This document shows positions 1 to 7,982 of a stretch of 64,000 bases of DNA, in pieces. Within the stretch, counting starts at the first letter, position 1; every line of letters begins with the position of its first letter. The notes beneath the pieces are model-generated. The model worked only from the letters and a program-made list of their open reading frames with translations. It was not told the origin of the DNA and did not search any database. The translations under genes and the position numbers were made by a program. The DNA is taken from positions 1,488,001 through 1,552,000 of the forward strand of contig NZ_CP117523.1 in assembly GCF_036812735.1 (NCBI RefSeq), in the 5' to 3' direction. This DNA comes from Terrisporobacter glycolicus ATCC 14880 = DSM 1288 (GTDB lineage: Bacteria; Bacillota; Clostridia; Peptostreptococcales; Peptostreptococcaceae).

Positions 1-326
1 ATATATTTAATAATTTGTGCCAAAATGCTTTTGAAGCTTGTATAAATCAAAGTGAGAATGAAAAAAAATGGATAAGCTTTAAAAGTTATGTTAAAGATGA
101 TAATTTAATTATCTATCAAAGCAATTCATTTAATGGAAATATAAATTTTAAAAATGATAGATTAATTACTACTAAATCCAATAAAAAAATTCATGGCATA
201 GGTGTGGAAAGTATAAAATATATAGTTTCTGGGGTAAATGGCATGAATATTATAGATGTAGATAAAGAAAAGAGAGAATTTAAATTTTTAATAAAAATAC
301 CCTTGTCAATAAAAGAAAAAATATAA
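1..326 (+). CDS. C-terminal end of a GHKL-type sensor histidine kinase (partial)
   Basis: The frame is open from the left edge (reading from base 3), so the gene starts outside the window. The visible part is the end of an HATPase_c/GHKL ATP-binding domain. It begins in an N-box (residues NLCQNAFEAC) and has a late G-box-like HGIGVESIKYIV, followed by the usual beta-strand ending IKIPL. This pattern is typical of AgrC/VirS-like peptide-sensing kinases, which autophosphorylate and pass phosphate to a LytTR regulator. The partner cannot be seen. A TTG codon at 15 lies inside the N-box and is not the real start. Confidence 0.75.
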   Translation, partial: IFNNLCQNAFEACINQSENEKKWISFKSYVKDDNLIIYQSNSFNGNINFKNDRLITTKSNKKIHGIGVESIKYIVSGVNGMNIIDVDKEKREFKFLIKIPLSIKEKI

Positions 327-431
327 TGTTTCTTACTATAATTATGCTGTTCGGTTATGAAAAAGTGTCGTTGGCGAAATATATGTGTTTTTGTAATGAA
401 AATAAATTATTATTAAGAGTAAAATATGGTG

Positions 432-458
432 AAAATTAGTTGTAAAACTAACTTTTTA
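432..458 (+). terminator. Probable terminator after the kinase gene
   Basis: An imperfect stem AAAATTAGTT / AACTAACTTTT with a GTAA loop is followed by a short T run. It lies about 105 bp past the kinase stop and before the diguanylate cyclase gene. Confidence 0.5.
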
Positions 459-554
459 GTAAATCATAAATAATGATTAAAATAAATATGATAATTTAAT
501 ATTATACAGAGCGCTTGTAAATTAAATATTTTAATTATTGAAAGGGGAATTTAA

Positions 555-1739
555 ATGGATAGTAATACAATAATTAATATATTGGATAATCAAAAAAACG
601 GCATTATAATAATAAACAAATGCAAGGAAGTATTGTATGTAAATAAGACAACTAGAAAATTATTAGGAAATGATTTAAATCAATTATTAGGAGACTATTT
701 AAATTGTAAAAATACAATTATAGAAAAAGTCCATTGTCAAAATACAAGTAAATGTAAGGATTGTATTATTAACAATACTATTGACAATGTTATTCAAACT
801 AAAGAAGAACAAGTACTTAATAGTATTAAAGTAAGTAAAAATAATATGAAGATAGAATTATCAATGAAAATATCTTTATATGAAGATCAATACGTATTAA
901 TAGAATTGTTTAACTTAGATATAGAAAATAATCAAATGAATTTTTTAGCATTATTAGCAGATAAATCTAAAGATATAATGTTTTTTAAAAATGAAAAATT
1001 AAGATATGTTTATATAAATAAAACATATGCTGATTTTTTAAATAAAGACACAGACTATATTATAGGAAAAAGGGATATTGATTTAGTAAATGAAAATTTG
1101 CTTGATAAAAATTTATATGAGCAGTGTTTAGTTGGAGATTATGAAACTTTAGAAAAAGGTTCATATTATTGTGTTGAAACATTAGGAGAAAATTATTTTA
1201 GAGTATCTAAGGAAAAGATAGATGGAGGCGTGTTGTGTATAGCTAGAGATATTACTGATGAATTAAAAGCTATAAAAAAATCAGAAAAAGATCAATTAAC
1301 AGGCATATACAATAGAAATAAGTTTCAAGATATAATAAATAAAATATATTTGAATAAGGAAGATGAATATTATCTTGCCTTGATAGATTTAGATGATTTG
1401 AGGAATTTGAACAATAAATATGGTCATCTTAAGGGGGATAAATATCTAAGAACAGTTGGAAAAATTCTTAAAGAAGAAAGTGGTGGCATGTTTTTTAGGA
1501 TAGGTGGAGATGAATTTGCAGGCCTAATAAGTGGAAAAGAGGTTTCTCCACAATTAGTATTAGAAAATATATTCAAAAAAATTGATGAAACTGATTTAAA
1601 TCCAAAATTATCTTTAAGTGTAGGTGTTAGTAAATTTAATATTAATAAAGATTACAAAGAAAATTATGAAATAGCAGATAGGATACTTTATGAGGTTAAG
1701 AAAAAGGGTAAAGGCAAATTTATTATTAATGATGTATAA
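555..1739 (+). CDS. PAS-PAS-GGDEF diguanylate cyclase
   Basis: Soluble 394-residue signalling protein predicted to make cyclic di-GMP from two GTP. Residues about 8-115 look like a PAS domain, about 127-235 a second PAS, and about 243-392 a GGDEF domain. The active-site motif GGDEF is intact at 317-321, and the upstream DLDDLRNLNNKYGHLKGD box matches the metal and GTP site. I do not see the RxxD product-inhibition site expected just before GGDEF, so allosteric feedback may be absent. The first PAS holds Cys51, Cys61, Cys67 and Cys70 in a C-x9-C-x5-C-x2-C arrangement, suggesting metal or redox sensing. There is no transmembrane segment. The ATG is preceded by AAAGGGG. Confidence 0.9.
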   Translation: MDSNTIINILDNQKNGIIIINKCKEVLYVNKTTRKLLGNDLNQLLGDYLNCKNTIIEKVHCQNTSKCKDCIINNTIDNVIQTKEEQVLNSIKVSKNNMKIELSMKISLYEDQYVLIELFNLDIENNQMNFLALLADKSKDIMFFKNEKLRYVYINKTYADFLNKDTDYIIGKRDIDLVNENLLDKNLYEQCLVGDYETLEKGSYYCVETLGENYFRVSKEKIDGGVLCIARDITDELKAIKKSEKDQLTGIYNRNKFQDIINKIYLNKEDEYYLALIDLDDLRNLNNKYGHLKGDKYLRTVGKILKEESGGMFFRIGGDEFAGLISGKEVSPQLVLENIFKKIDETDLNPKLSLSVGVSKFNINKDYKENYEIADRILYEVKKKGKGKFIINDV

Positions 1740-1856
1740 AAGTAGAGAAAAAAATAATAAAAAATATGTATAGAAACTCAAAAGTATGTCCATAATTTAA
1801 ATATCCTAATTAGAAATTCTTTGTTCATTGATTCATTATTTTTTTTCATATATCGC

Positions 1857-1893
1857 AAAAATAGCCTGGGCAGCGGACATCCAGGCTATTTTT
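1857..1893. terminator. Bidirectional intrinsic terminator
   Basis: A perfect 13-bp stem AAAAATAGCCTGG / CCAGGCTATTTTT with an 11-nt loop. It has A/T-rich tails on both sides, so it can end the cyclase transcript (+) and also sits right behind the decayed minus-strand gene. Confidence 0.8.
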
Positions 1894-1903
1894 GTGTTTT
1901 ACT

Positions 1904-2080
1904 TTAAATCTTGCAAAAGCCATATCTACCAAGCTCATAACCCTTAGTAAACCTAATCACATTCACACTATTATAATCCACCTGAGGAATGCTATTTTCA
2001 ACAATAATAGTTTGCCCCTAATGTTGGTGATTTATAAAATACTGAAACAAAGCATCTTTCATGCTATTAGGAACTTTTAA
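1904..2080 (-). pseudogene. Remnant of the 3' end of a gene of unknown family
   Basis: Read on the minus strand, this gives protein-like sequence: KVPNSMKDALFQYFINHQ, then an in-frame TAG, then GQTIIVENSIPQVDYN and GYELGRYGFCKI up to a TAA at 1904-1906. The composition and the continuation across the single stop are those of a decayed coding end, not random sequence. It looks vaguely like the C-terminus of a large ATPase-type protein, but I cannot name the family. No upstream part is preserved; the plus-strand remnant begins immediately beyond it. Confidence 0.5.
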
Positions 2081-2082
2081 AA

Positions 2083-2379
2083 GAAAGAAAGTTTGGAATA
2101 GACAAAACTAAGTCTATTAATCCAACTATATCTAAAAAAGATAAGTACTTCTCATTAAGTGGAGTCAAATAAGTTTTATACAAATTAAATAATAGTAAAT
2201 GGACCAAATATAAGAATAAAGTTTATTTAAAAGTTGGAACTAATAGTATACAAGTTAAAACTATTGATAATTCAGGAAATGAAAGTGAAGTAGTAAGTAA
2301 AAAGATTACGCTTACTGATGATAAAGATGACAATAATAATGAAGGACCTGTAATATCACAAGGAAATAAAATGAGATAA
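2083..2379 (+). pseudogene. Remnant of a secreted Ig-like-domain protein
   Basis: The plus strand reads KTKSINPTISKKDKYFSLSG, an in-frame TAA at 2170-2172, then LNNSKWTKYKNKVYLKVGTN, IQVKTIDNSGNESEVVSKKI and an acidic tail ending in TAA at 2377-2379. Repeats of type YKLNNGKW...VYLKVGTNSIQVKTIDNSGNES are characteristic of bacterial Ig-like or Big domains at the end of exported surface proteins. Only one domain survives, with a premature stop and no start or signal peptide. Confidence 0.55.
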
Positions 2380-2460
2380 TACAATATATCTTCTAAGGTT
2401 TGAGAAAACATTAAATTTAGTATAAAATATAGGTACTAAGAAATATATTGGAGGTATATA

Positions 2461-3237
2461 ATGGGGATATTTGATAAAATGATGGCTATAACACTTGGTA
2501 TAGGTGGCACAAAAATAGACACAATAGTTCACACAAAAAAGATCGTGCCAGGAAAAAGAATAGAAGGAATATGTAAAATAAAAGGTGGTAAAGTAGAGCA
2601 ATATATAAAAGACATAACAATAGGTGTATATACTAACTACAAACAAGAAGTTGATGATAAAGAAGTAAATAAAACACAACGTATTCAAGAGAATGAAATA
2701 AAAATAGATAAAACTATACAACCAGAGGAATTATATGAAATTCCATTTAGTTTTATTTTATATAAAAGAGTACCTATTACAAAGCACAAATCAAAAGTAT
2801 GGATATCAACATATATGGATATACAAGGGTCAATAGATACATCAGATAGAGATTATATAAATGTAGAACCTAATGAATATATGACAAACGTTTTAAATGC
2901 TATATCAGAGTTAGGATTCCATCTTAGAGAAGTTGAAAATGAGTATTGTCCAGCAAGACTGATTAAATATAACTTTGTACAAGAATTTGAATTTATGCCG
3001 CTTGGGGGTTATTTTAGAAATAGATTAGATGAACTAGAATTAGTGTTTGTACCAACAAATACTCATGTAGACTTAGTTTTAGAAGTGGACAGAAAAGTTA
3101 GAGGAATTAAGAGCTTTATGAGTGAGTATATGGGACTGGATGAAACAAAACTAAGAATGAGACTAGAGAATTCTAGAAAATATACAAGTGATGAAATAAA
3201 ATATGAAATAGAAAGATTACTAAGAATGTATTCTTAG
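2461..3237 (+). CDS. spo0M: Sporulation-control protein Spo0M
   Basis: 258-residue cytosolic protein of the Spo0M (SpoOM) family, which has an arrestin-like double beta-sandwich. It opens MGIFDKMMAITLGIGGTKID and contains the family-typical segments VPGKRIEGICKIKGG, the YEIPFSFIL strand and GFHLREVENEYCP. The length matches the family. Spo0M modulates sporulation entry and cell-surface or cytoskeletal functions in Bacillus; the exact mechanism is not settled. The ATG follows GGAGG with good spacing. It is monocistronic, with a strong hairpin 24 bp after the stop. Confidence 0.9.
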   Translation: MGIFDKMMAITLGIGGTKIDTIVHTKKIVPGKRIEGICKIKGGKVEQYIKDITIGVYTNYKQEVDDKEVNKTQRIQENEIKIDKTIQPEELYEIPFSFILYKRVPITKHKSKVWISTYMDIQGSIDTSDRDYINVEPNEYMTNVLNAISELGFHLREVENEYCPARLIKYNFVQEFEFMPLGGYFRNRLDELELVFVPTNTHVDLVLEVDRKVRGIKSFMSEYMGLDETKLRMRLENSRKYTSDEIKYEIERLLRMYS

Positions 3238-3260
3238 AATTTGTTATATAGAATTAACTA

Positions 3261-3294
3261 AGCAACTGGAAGGAAACTTTTAAATCCAGTTGCT
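3261..3294 (+). terminator. Hairpin downstream of spo0M
   Basis: A perfect 10-bp stem AGCAACTGGA / TCCAGTTGCT lies shortly after the spo0M stop. The T tract is weak, so it may act together with the following hairpin. Confidence 0.6.
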
Positions 3295-3308
3295 ATTGAA
3301 ATGAATAT

Positions 3309-3374
3309 CACCCCTTAAAGTAGACACAGGATAAAAATACCTGTTAAATCTAATTTAAGGGGTGAGTTTTTATT
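3309..3374 (+). terminator. Nested terminator between convergent genes
   Basis: The outer stem CACCCCTTAAA (3309-3319) / TTTAAGGGGTG (3354-3364) encloses an inner ACAGG / CCTGT stem. On the plus strand it is followed by AGTTTTTATTT. It overlaps the last bases of the minus-strand CBS gene. Confidence 0.65.
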
Positions 3375-3795
3375 TCACTTCATTACCTGGTTTTGAAATG
3401 GAGCTTAAAGCTTGTCCAGCTTCATCAACATGTTTATTTACACTAGCTAAATCACCTAAAGAAAGCATACCAACAATCTTATTATTTTCAACTACTGGTA
3501 ATCTTCTAATTTGATTTTGGGCCATTAAGCTAGCTGCTTCATGAGCATCTGTATCAGAGCTCACGCTTACCATATTTCCACTCATTACATTCTCTACATT
3601 TTGATTAGTATTATTTCCAGCAACACTTCTTAAAACAATATCTCTATCTGTTATTACTCCAACAGGAGTTTTATTATTATCACAAACAGGAACTATTCCA
3701 ACATCTAAAGATTTCATAATATCTGCTGCATTTTTTATATTAGAACCTGTTGTTACATATGATACATCCTTTGTCATTAGATCTTTTACTTTCAC
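3370..3795 (-). CDS. Two-CBS-domain protein
   Basis: 141-residue protein made almost entirely of a tandem CBS pair. It opens MKVKDLMTKDVSYVTTGSN and shows the repeated strands GIVPVCDNN..PVGVITDRDI and IRRLPVVENNKIVGMLSLGD. Such stand-alone CBS (Bateman) modules bind adenine nucleotides and act as energy or stress sensors. There is no catalytic domain. The ribosome site AAAGGAGGG lies just before the ATG. It is 74 bp downstream of the co-oriented membrane protein gene and may share its transcript. Confidence 0.9.
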   Translation of the reverse strand: MKVKDLMTKDVSYVTTGSNIKNAADIMKSLDVGIVPVCDNNKTPVGVITDRDIVLRSVAGNNTNQNVENVMSGNMVSVSSDTDAHEAASLMAQNQIRRLPVVENNKIVGMLSLGDLASVNKHVDEAGQALSSISKPGNEVK

Positions 3796-3869
3796 AGTTA
3801 AACCCTCCTTTTTTCAAATCAATACTATCTTTTCCTTATTAAAGAGAACATATGCTTATAATTATTGAT

Positions 3870-4424
3870 TTACTTTTTTATTTTTTTAAAGAAATACCCA
3901 CTCATAATAAGGCCACCAACCAAAGCGTCAATCATATCTTGCATAGTATCTTTTAGCCCACCTGATTGAGTATGCTTACTAAATAATACATCTAATGTAT
4001 ACTCAATTATTTCCAAGAAACCAGATATACCTAGACCAAAGAAAAGAATAAGTATAAGAATGATTATTCTACTAGATGAATTTTGTATATTTAAAAAATT
4101 TAATATATTCCAGCCTATTTTAACAGTTATAAATCCTGACCAAAAATGCAAAAAGTCATCATAAATTTTTATTTTGTCATAAAAGTTATAACAAGATCCT
4201 AATAAGAACGAAGATAACATAAATAAGTTACCAAATATAAATAAACTTTTATCTATTATAGGATAATTTTTAGAATATAATTTATTTAATACAAAGAGTA
4301 TAATTAAGCAAGTTGCACTTAATCCACTTTTTCCATATTCACCTTTAAATATAAATAATATTATTGAAAAAATATATATAATATAAAGTATTAAATTAAA
4401 GATACTAATTTTTTTATTTTTCAT
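3870..4424 (-). CDS. Membrane protein, DUF2238/YjdF-like
   Basis: Multi-pass membrane protein with about six hydrophobic segments. The conserved stretch YDDFLHFWSGF, a later GFLEIIEYTLD and the end DTMQDMIDALVGG match the family of small integral proteins annotated DUF2238 or YjdF-type. Acidic residues between helices recur there, and the function is unknown. I place the start at the second Met (4424), because TAGGTG lies 6 nt before it. The longer reading from 4439 would start inside that ribosome site. Confidence 0.65.
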   Translation of the reverse strand: MKNKKISIFNLILYIIYIFSIILFIFKGEYGKSGLSATCLIILFVLNKLYSKNYPIIDKSLFIFGNLFMLSSFLLGSCYNFYDKIKIYDDFLHFWSGFITVKIGWNILNFLNIQNSSSRIIILILILFFGLGISGFLEIIEYTLDVLFSKHTQSGGLKDTMQDMIDALVGGLIMSGYFFKKIKK

Positions 4425-4543
4425 ATTTGCACCTACCATTTAGAATATTTATATTTATTATGTGCAAATAGCATATAAATAATTATACGAGTTCTAAATC
4501 CTGCAGCTATTAGCTGAAAGTTGAGAATATAATTTTTCCTATT

Positions 4544-4572
4544 AAAGCCTGAGTTATGTTCAGGCTTTTTTT
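4544..4572 (+). terminator. Orphan plus-strand terminator
   Basis: Perfect 9-bp stem AAAGCCTGA / TCAGGCTTT, 7-nt loop and a run of seven T. No plus-strand open reading frame precedes it in the 4440-4540 gap, so it may end a small RNA or be left from a lost gene. Confidence 0.75.
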
Positions 4573-4756
4573 ATGAAAGAAACTTATAGCAAGTAAAATC
4601 ATTGCAAAGTCTTGACTAAGACGCCCCTCAGGTTGTGCGAAAAATCACTAAATATGCTACTATTACGGTGAGTTAATGTATTTAAGATAATTTGTATTTA
4701 CACAAAAAGAAAGCCATAATTATAGGAGAATTATTTAAAATGGGGGATAATTTCAT

Positions 4757-5140
4757 ATGAACATGTGTGTTGAAATATTGTGGGTTATATTTGTAGTAAT
4801 TGGAATAATCTGTTCAATTATAATAGGATTAAAATATGTATATAACTATACTGTGAAAAAATTAAAAACAAAATCAATACGAAAAAGAACAGTAAAAGTA
4901 GTTGTTAAAGGCAAATATTATTCTCCAGTCTCAGGATCTAATGTGCCTCATGCAGGAGCTATCATAAAATCTGACTCATATAGAGTAGAGATTATTTATG
5001 ATGAACAATTATATGTACTACATAATAAGCAAGTTTTTGACTCTGTGAATACAGGAGATACATTAGAAATGAATTTAGTAGAATTGGTTGCTAAGGATGA
5101 AAATATAATAGGTTCATATTTAGAAGTTATCTCAAATTAA
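4757..5140 (+). CDS. Membrane-anchored protein of unknown function
   Basis: 127 residues. Residues about 5-30 form one transmembrane helix, followed by a basic stretch (KKLKTKSIRKR) and a soluble beta-rich domain with YRVEIIYDEQLYVLHNKQVF and GDTLEMNLVELV. A similar domain arrangement (NG.C..I....YYKVVI...GDSLEVV) occurs at the end of the 18030-18857 protein, so the two may be distant relatives. The basic residues after the helix predict a cytoplasmic domain. GGGGGA lies about 10 nt before the ATG. I do not recognise a named family. Confidence 0.7.
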   Translation: MNMCVEILWVIFVVIGIICSIIIGLKYVYNYTVKKLKTKSIRKRTVKVVVKGKYYSPVSGSNVPHAGAIIKSDSYRVEIIYDEQLYVLHNKQVFDSVNTGDTLEMNLVELVAKDENIIGSYLEVISN

Positions 5141-5197
5141 TAAGCAAAGTTTAATTCAAGCAAATAAAAGGTCTAATATAGAGCAGGATTATTCTAA

Positions 5198-5334
5198 AGT
5201 AATAAATTTATAATTTGGATATTAGGTGGAATCACATTTATTGTATTAGGTATTTATAATTGTAATTCTAAGAAAACAGTCCATTTGGATTTGGGGTAGA
5301 TTCAAAAGTTACAAGTTTGGAAAGAATAATTTAA
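5198..5334 (+). pseudogene. Frameshifted remnant of a small membrane protein
   Basis: One frame reads SNKFIIWILGGITFIVLGIY, then NCNSKKTV. A single-base shift near 5280 then gives PFGFGVDSKVTSLERII before a TAA at 5332-5334. The join makes a plausible one-helix protein with a polar tail. The initiating codon is missing (a TAA lies just upstream). Confidence 0.45.
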
Positions 5335-5392
5335 TAATAGGTTGTTATATTAAATTATATATGTTATAGTTAATACATAAATCAAATAACAG

Positions 5393-5468
5393 CGCGGAGT
5401 GGAGCAGTTGGCAGCTCGTTGGGCTCATAACCCAAAGGTCACAGGTTCGAGTCCTGTCTCCGCAACCA
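5393..5468 (+). tRNA. Initiator tRNA-fMet (anticodon CAT)
   Basis: A full cloverleaf can be folded: acceptor CGCGGAG / CTCCGCA, D stem GAGC / GCTC, anticodon stem TTGGG / CCCAA with loop CTCATAA (anticodon CAT at 5426-5428), and T arm ACAGG-TTCGAGT-CCTGT. Discriminator A and an encoded CCA complete it. The first base pair is a C-A mismatch and the anticodon stem ends in three G-C pairs. Both are hallmarks of the initiator, not the elongator methionine tRNA. Confidence 0.97.
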
Positions 5469-5486
5469 ATTAATACTATGAATATA

Positions 5487-5520
5487 AAACTCTTATATCA
5501 CTTGATATAAGAGTTTTTTT
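5487..5520 (+). terminator. Terminator of the tRNA-fMet transcript
   Basis: A perfect 14-bp stem AAACTCTTATATCA / TGATATAAGAGTTT with a CT loop and a run of T. It is placed 18 bp after the tRNA, so the tRNA is a single-gene transcript. Confidence 0.9.
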
Positions 5521-5563
5521 AAAATATAACAAAGTTATTTTTTAATAAAAAGAGGAAATTAAT

Positions 5564-5755
5564 ATGAATGGACAAAATAGAGACAATATAAAAATAGGAA
5601 GTAAAGTATTAGTAGTTCAAAAACAAGATCAAAGAACTGGAAAATTAACAGAGGGTGTGGTATCTAAAATACTTACAAATTCTAAAACTCATCCCCATGG
5701 AATCAAGGTTATGCTTGAAAGTGGCATAGTTGGTAGAGTTCAAGAAATTTTATAA
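5564..5755 (+). CDS. ywbE: YwbE family protein (DUF2196)
   Basis: 63-residue protein matching YwbE over its whole length: MNGQNRDNIKIGSKVLVVQK, QDQRTGKLTEGVV and LTNSKTHPHGIKV. It is a small all-beta protein with a KOW/SH3-like feel; its biochemical role is unknown. The ribosome site AGAGGAAA precedes the ATG. The next gene starts 20 bp later, so the two are likely co-transcribed. Confidence 0.93.
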   Translation: MNGQNRDNIKIGSKVLVVQKQDQRTGKLTEGVVSKILTNSKTHPHGIKVMLESGIVGRVQEIL

Positions 5756-5775
5756 ATATATTTTAAGGAGATTTT

Positions 5776-6030
5776 ATGATAAAAAGAGAATTTGAAATAA
5801 ATGATATAGCCTATCTTGCAAAAAATAGAAGAATAAAGGCACATATAGATGGAAGTGAAACTAACACAAAGAATATTTCTTTAAAAGCAGGAGATGCAGT
5901 TAAAATACTAGATTATTATGAAATAGAAAAGTATGGATATTCATATGAAGCAGAGTTAAAAAAAGATGGAACAACATATGTAATAAGAAAGCATCTAAGT
6001 CAATCAGACTTAAGACCTAAAAAAGTTTAA
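5776..6030 (+). CDS. Small conserved hypothetical protein
   Basis: 84 residues, soluble and charged (MIKREFEINDIAYLAKNRR ... YVIRKHLSQSDLRPKK). It follows ywbE by 20 bp with its own AAGGAG site and ends at a terminator, so it is the second gene of a two-gene unit. The central KAGDAVKILDYYEIEKYGYS suggests a small beta-barrel (SH3-like), but I recognise no named family. Confidence 0.75.
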   Translation: MIKREFEINDIAYLAKNRRIKAHIDGSETNTKNISLKAGDAVKILDYYEIEKYGYSYEAELKKDGTTYVIRKHLSQSDLRPKKV

Positions 6031-6066
6031 ATTTGAGTAAATTTATAAATTTAATATATTGTTAAG

Positions 6067-6097
6067 AAAGAGAGTTTTAGCCTAAGACTCTCTTTTT
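6067..6097 (+). terminator. Terminator of the ywbE unit
   Basis: Stem AAAGAGAGT / ACTCTCTTT, 11-nt loop, followed by T5. It may also serve the convergent minus-strand gene. Confidence 0.85.
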
Positions 6098-6157
6098 CAG
6101 TTTTAAAAAGCAATGTATATAATTAAAAATGAACTTCTTGTAAAGACTAGAGGAGTC

Positions 6158-6400
6158 TTAGTAAAAACGTTGAAATAGTATAGTAACTTCATAATCAGGT
6201 ATTTTTTCTATAAATTCATCCTTCAAATCAAAAATAGTTAAATTACTTTTTTGAATAACTTCACCATTACATCTAATATGCTCAGTAGAATTAGATGGTA
6301 TAGTAGTAAAAGAAACTATATTATTTTTTTCAAATTCATCAACTTTTAAATTATCTGAGAATGATGATATAATTCTATTAAATTTTTTTGAAAATTTCAT
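6158..6400 (-). CDS. Small hypothetical protein
   Basis: 80 residues, soluble (MKFSKKFNRIISSFSDNLK ... VTILFQRFY). A good ribosome site (GGAGG, 8 nt before the ATG) supports it as a real gene. I recognise no domain. It is convergent with the ywbE unit. Confidence 0.65.
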   Translation of the reverse strand: MKFSKKFNRIISSFSDNLKVDEFEKNNIVSFTTIPSNSTEHIRCNGEVIQKSNLTIFDLKDEFIEKIPDYEVTILFQRFY

Positions 6401-6501
6401 TTACAATAACCTCCATATTTTATATATTGTTTGTAACAAATTAAATATATCAAAGTAAATTTGACATCAGTATGTCAAGGTTATAGATAAATTAATATTG
6501 A

Positions 6502-7017
6502 AAAAATAAAAAAGCTTTAAATGATAATAAACACCTATCGTTTGAATACTATGGTGTTAATAGAAAGAAAGGTAAGCGTTGCGTAGAACCATATAAATTA
6601 ATACTAAAAGAAAATAACTGGTATTTACAAGGATATTGTACTTTAAGAGAAAATTTTAGAGTATTTAAATTATCCAGGATATCAAATATTGAAATACTAG
6701 AATCCACATTTACACTTAGGGAATTTAAATCAAAACCATTAGACTGAAGTGGATGTATAGATAAAAGGCTTTTTACTATAAAACTTCTAGTTGATTGGTC
6801 TCTTAGGAAACAAACGGTTGAAAGATGTGGGGAAGAGCGTGTAAAAGATTATGGTGATGATAAATTTATAGTCGACTTTCCTTTTGTAGATCATGATTTA
6901 GGATATAATATATTAATGGGATTTGGAGATAAATGTGAATGTTTATCTCCAGAACATGTACGTATAGAACTTGTTAATCGTATACAAAAACTACTGAAAA
7001 TCTATAAAGAATATTAA
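6502..7017 (+). pseudogene. Decayed WYL-domain transcriptional regulator
   Basis: The frame reads KKALNDNKHLSFEYYGVNRK, then CVEPYKLILKENNWYLQGYC and FRVFKLSRISNIEIL. That is a classical WYL effector domain, continuing after an in-frame TGA (6745-6747) through the WCX-like C-terminal extension to TAA at 7017. The N-terminal helix-turn-helix and any start codon are gone; a TGA lies directly upstream. DeoR/YafY-type WYL regulators are normally about 300 residues, so roughly the first 130 are missing. Confidence 0.8.
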
Positions 7018-7119
7018 AAACGATGCATTAGGTTAGTCATACATCAAAAAAGTGAACTTTTTTAATTTAGTATTCTTAATGAGAAATTCATTATTTACTG
7101 GTATGAGTATATACAAATT

Positions 7120-7162
7120 AATGCCCTTAGAATCCACTTGTTTAGATTCAAAGGGCATTTTT
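7120..7162. terminator. Terminator between the WYL remnant and yjdF
   Basis: A 15-bp stem AATGCCCTTAGAATC / GATTCAAAGGGCATT (one mismatch) around a 10-nt loop, followed by T5 on the plus strand. It probably works for both convergent transcripts. Confidence 0.8.
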
Positions 7163-7200
7163 ACTAAACATATTTAAATGCATTTTTAGAAAAAATTTCA

Positions 7201-7620
7201 TTAATGGCCTTTATGTTTTTCTTTTTTCTTCATCTGTTTTAATTCATACATTTTGTCGTGTTCTGATTCTTTTCTTTCTTTTCTTTTTTTTCTTCGTTCA
7301 ACTTTAGCTGATTCATGTTGAAGTTTAATAGCGTTTTGAGCTTTTGTACCCATACCTTTTTCTTTTTGTTGTTTCTTTACTTCTCTTTGTAATCTCTTGT
7401 AATTAGTTTTCTTTTGAGTAGAGAATGTTTGAGATTTGATTTTTTTAAATGGAATCTGATTATAGTTTTTTAGTATAAATTCATATAATTGAGCTTCTGT
7501 AGGTTCTGATCCTAAGAATACTCTTGCCACACTATATTCATTTTCACTTTCACCTTCAAAAGTACCAACCCAAAATTGATTTTGAAATAATACTGTTAAT
7601 TTGCAACTACTTTGTATCAT
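7201..7620 (-). CDS. yjdF: YjdF family protein (DUF2992)
   Basis: 139 residues. The N-terminal half (KLTVLFQNQFWVGTFEGES ... ARVFLGSEPTEAQLYEFIL) and the very basic C-terminal coil rich in Lys, Arg and Glu are diagnostic of the YjdF/DUF2992 family. Its biochemical function is unknown. In Firmicutes it is usually controlled by the yjdF RNA, a riboswitch that binds azaaromatic compounds, and the matching leader is present here just upstream. GGAGGAG precedes the ATG. Confidence 0.92.
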   Translation of the reverse strand: MIQSSCKLTVLFQNQFWVGTFEGESENEYSVARVFLGSEPTEAQLYEFILKNYNQIPFKKIKSQTFSTQKKTNYKRLQREVKKQQKEKGMGTKAQNAIKLQHESAKVERRKKRKERKESEHDKMYELKQMKKKEKHKGH

Positions 7621-7629
7621 AAATAACTC

Positions 7630-7735
7630 CTCCTGTAATTTTATTACAAAAGAATGGACAACCCAGGAGGGCAGGTTACTGCTATTTTACAAATAGGTTC
7701 GGACTACCAACCGAAACTGTGTTTTTATCTCTCAA
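7630..7735 (-). ncRNA. yjdF RNA motif (azaaromatic riboswitch) leader
   Basis: The untranslated leader of yjdF on the minus strand carries several short G+C-rich helices in an otherwise very AT-rich region. A TTCGG/CCGAA hairpin lies at about 7698-7716 and CCTGCCCTCCTGGG at about 7660-7673, and the leader runs up to the GGAGGAG ribosome site. The position directly before a DUF2992 gene, the single-stranded GTTGGTAGTCC and the paired blocks are what is expected for the yjdF motif. Control is probably at translation initiation. Boundaries are approximate. Confidence 0.72.
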
Positions 7736-7982
7736 ATATATTATATCAAAAGTTTTATAGTATGTGTAGAGTTCGAAAATTGCTTAATTTGTAATTTTTA
7801 CTAAATCTGGATGATAACTCTAACTATATAAAGGCTAATAATATTAACTCAAAGTAAATTTCAGGTTATCAGTTACAATTAATTAACTTATAATATATAA
7901 TAAACTTAAAATATTATCACAAGGATATAGTATATATCTAGATTTATGTTAATAATAAGAAAAATAATCTGGAGGCAATATA

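Noticed and set aside
2356-2721. Tyr/Phe-rich minus-strand frame opposite spo0M
   Set aside because: Shadow of the plus-strand gene; no ribosome site and implausible composition.
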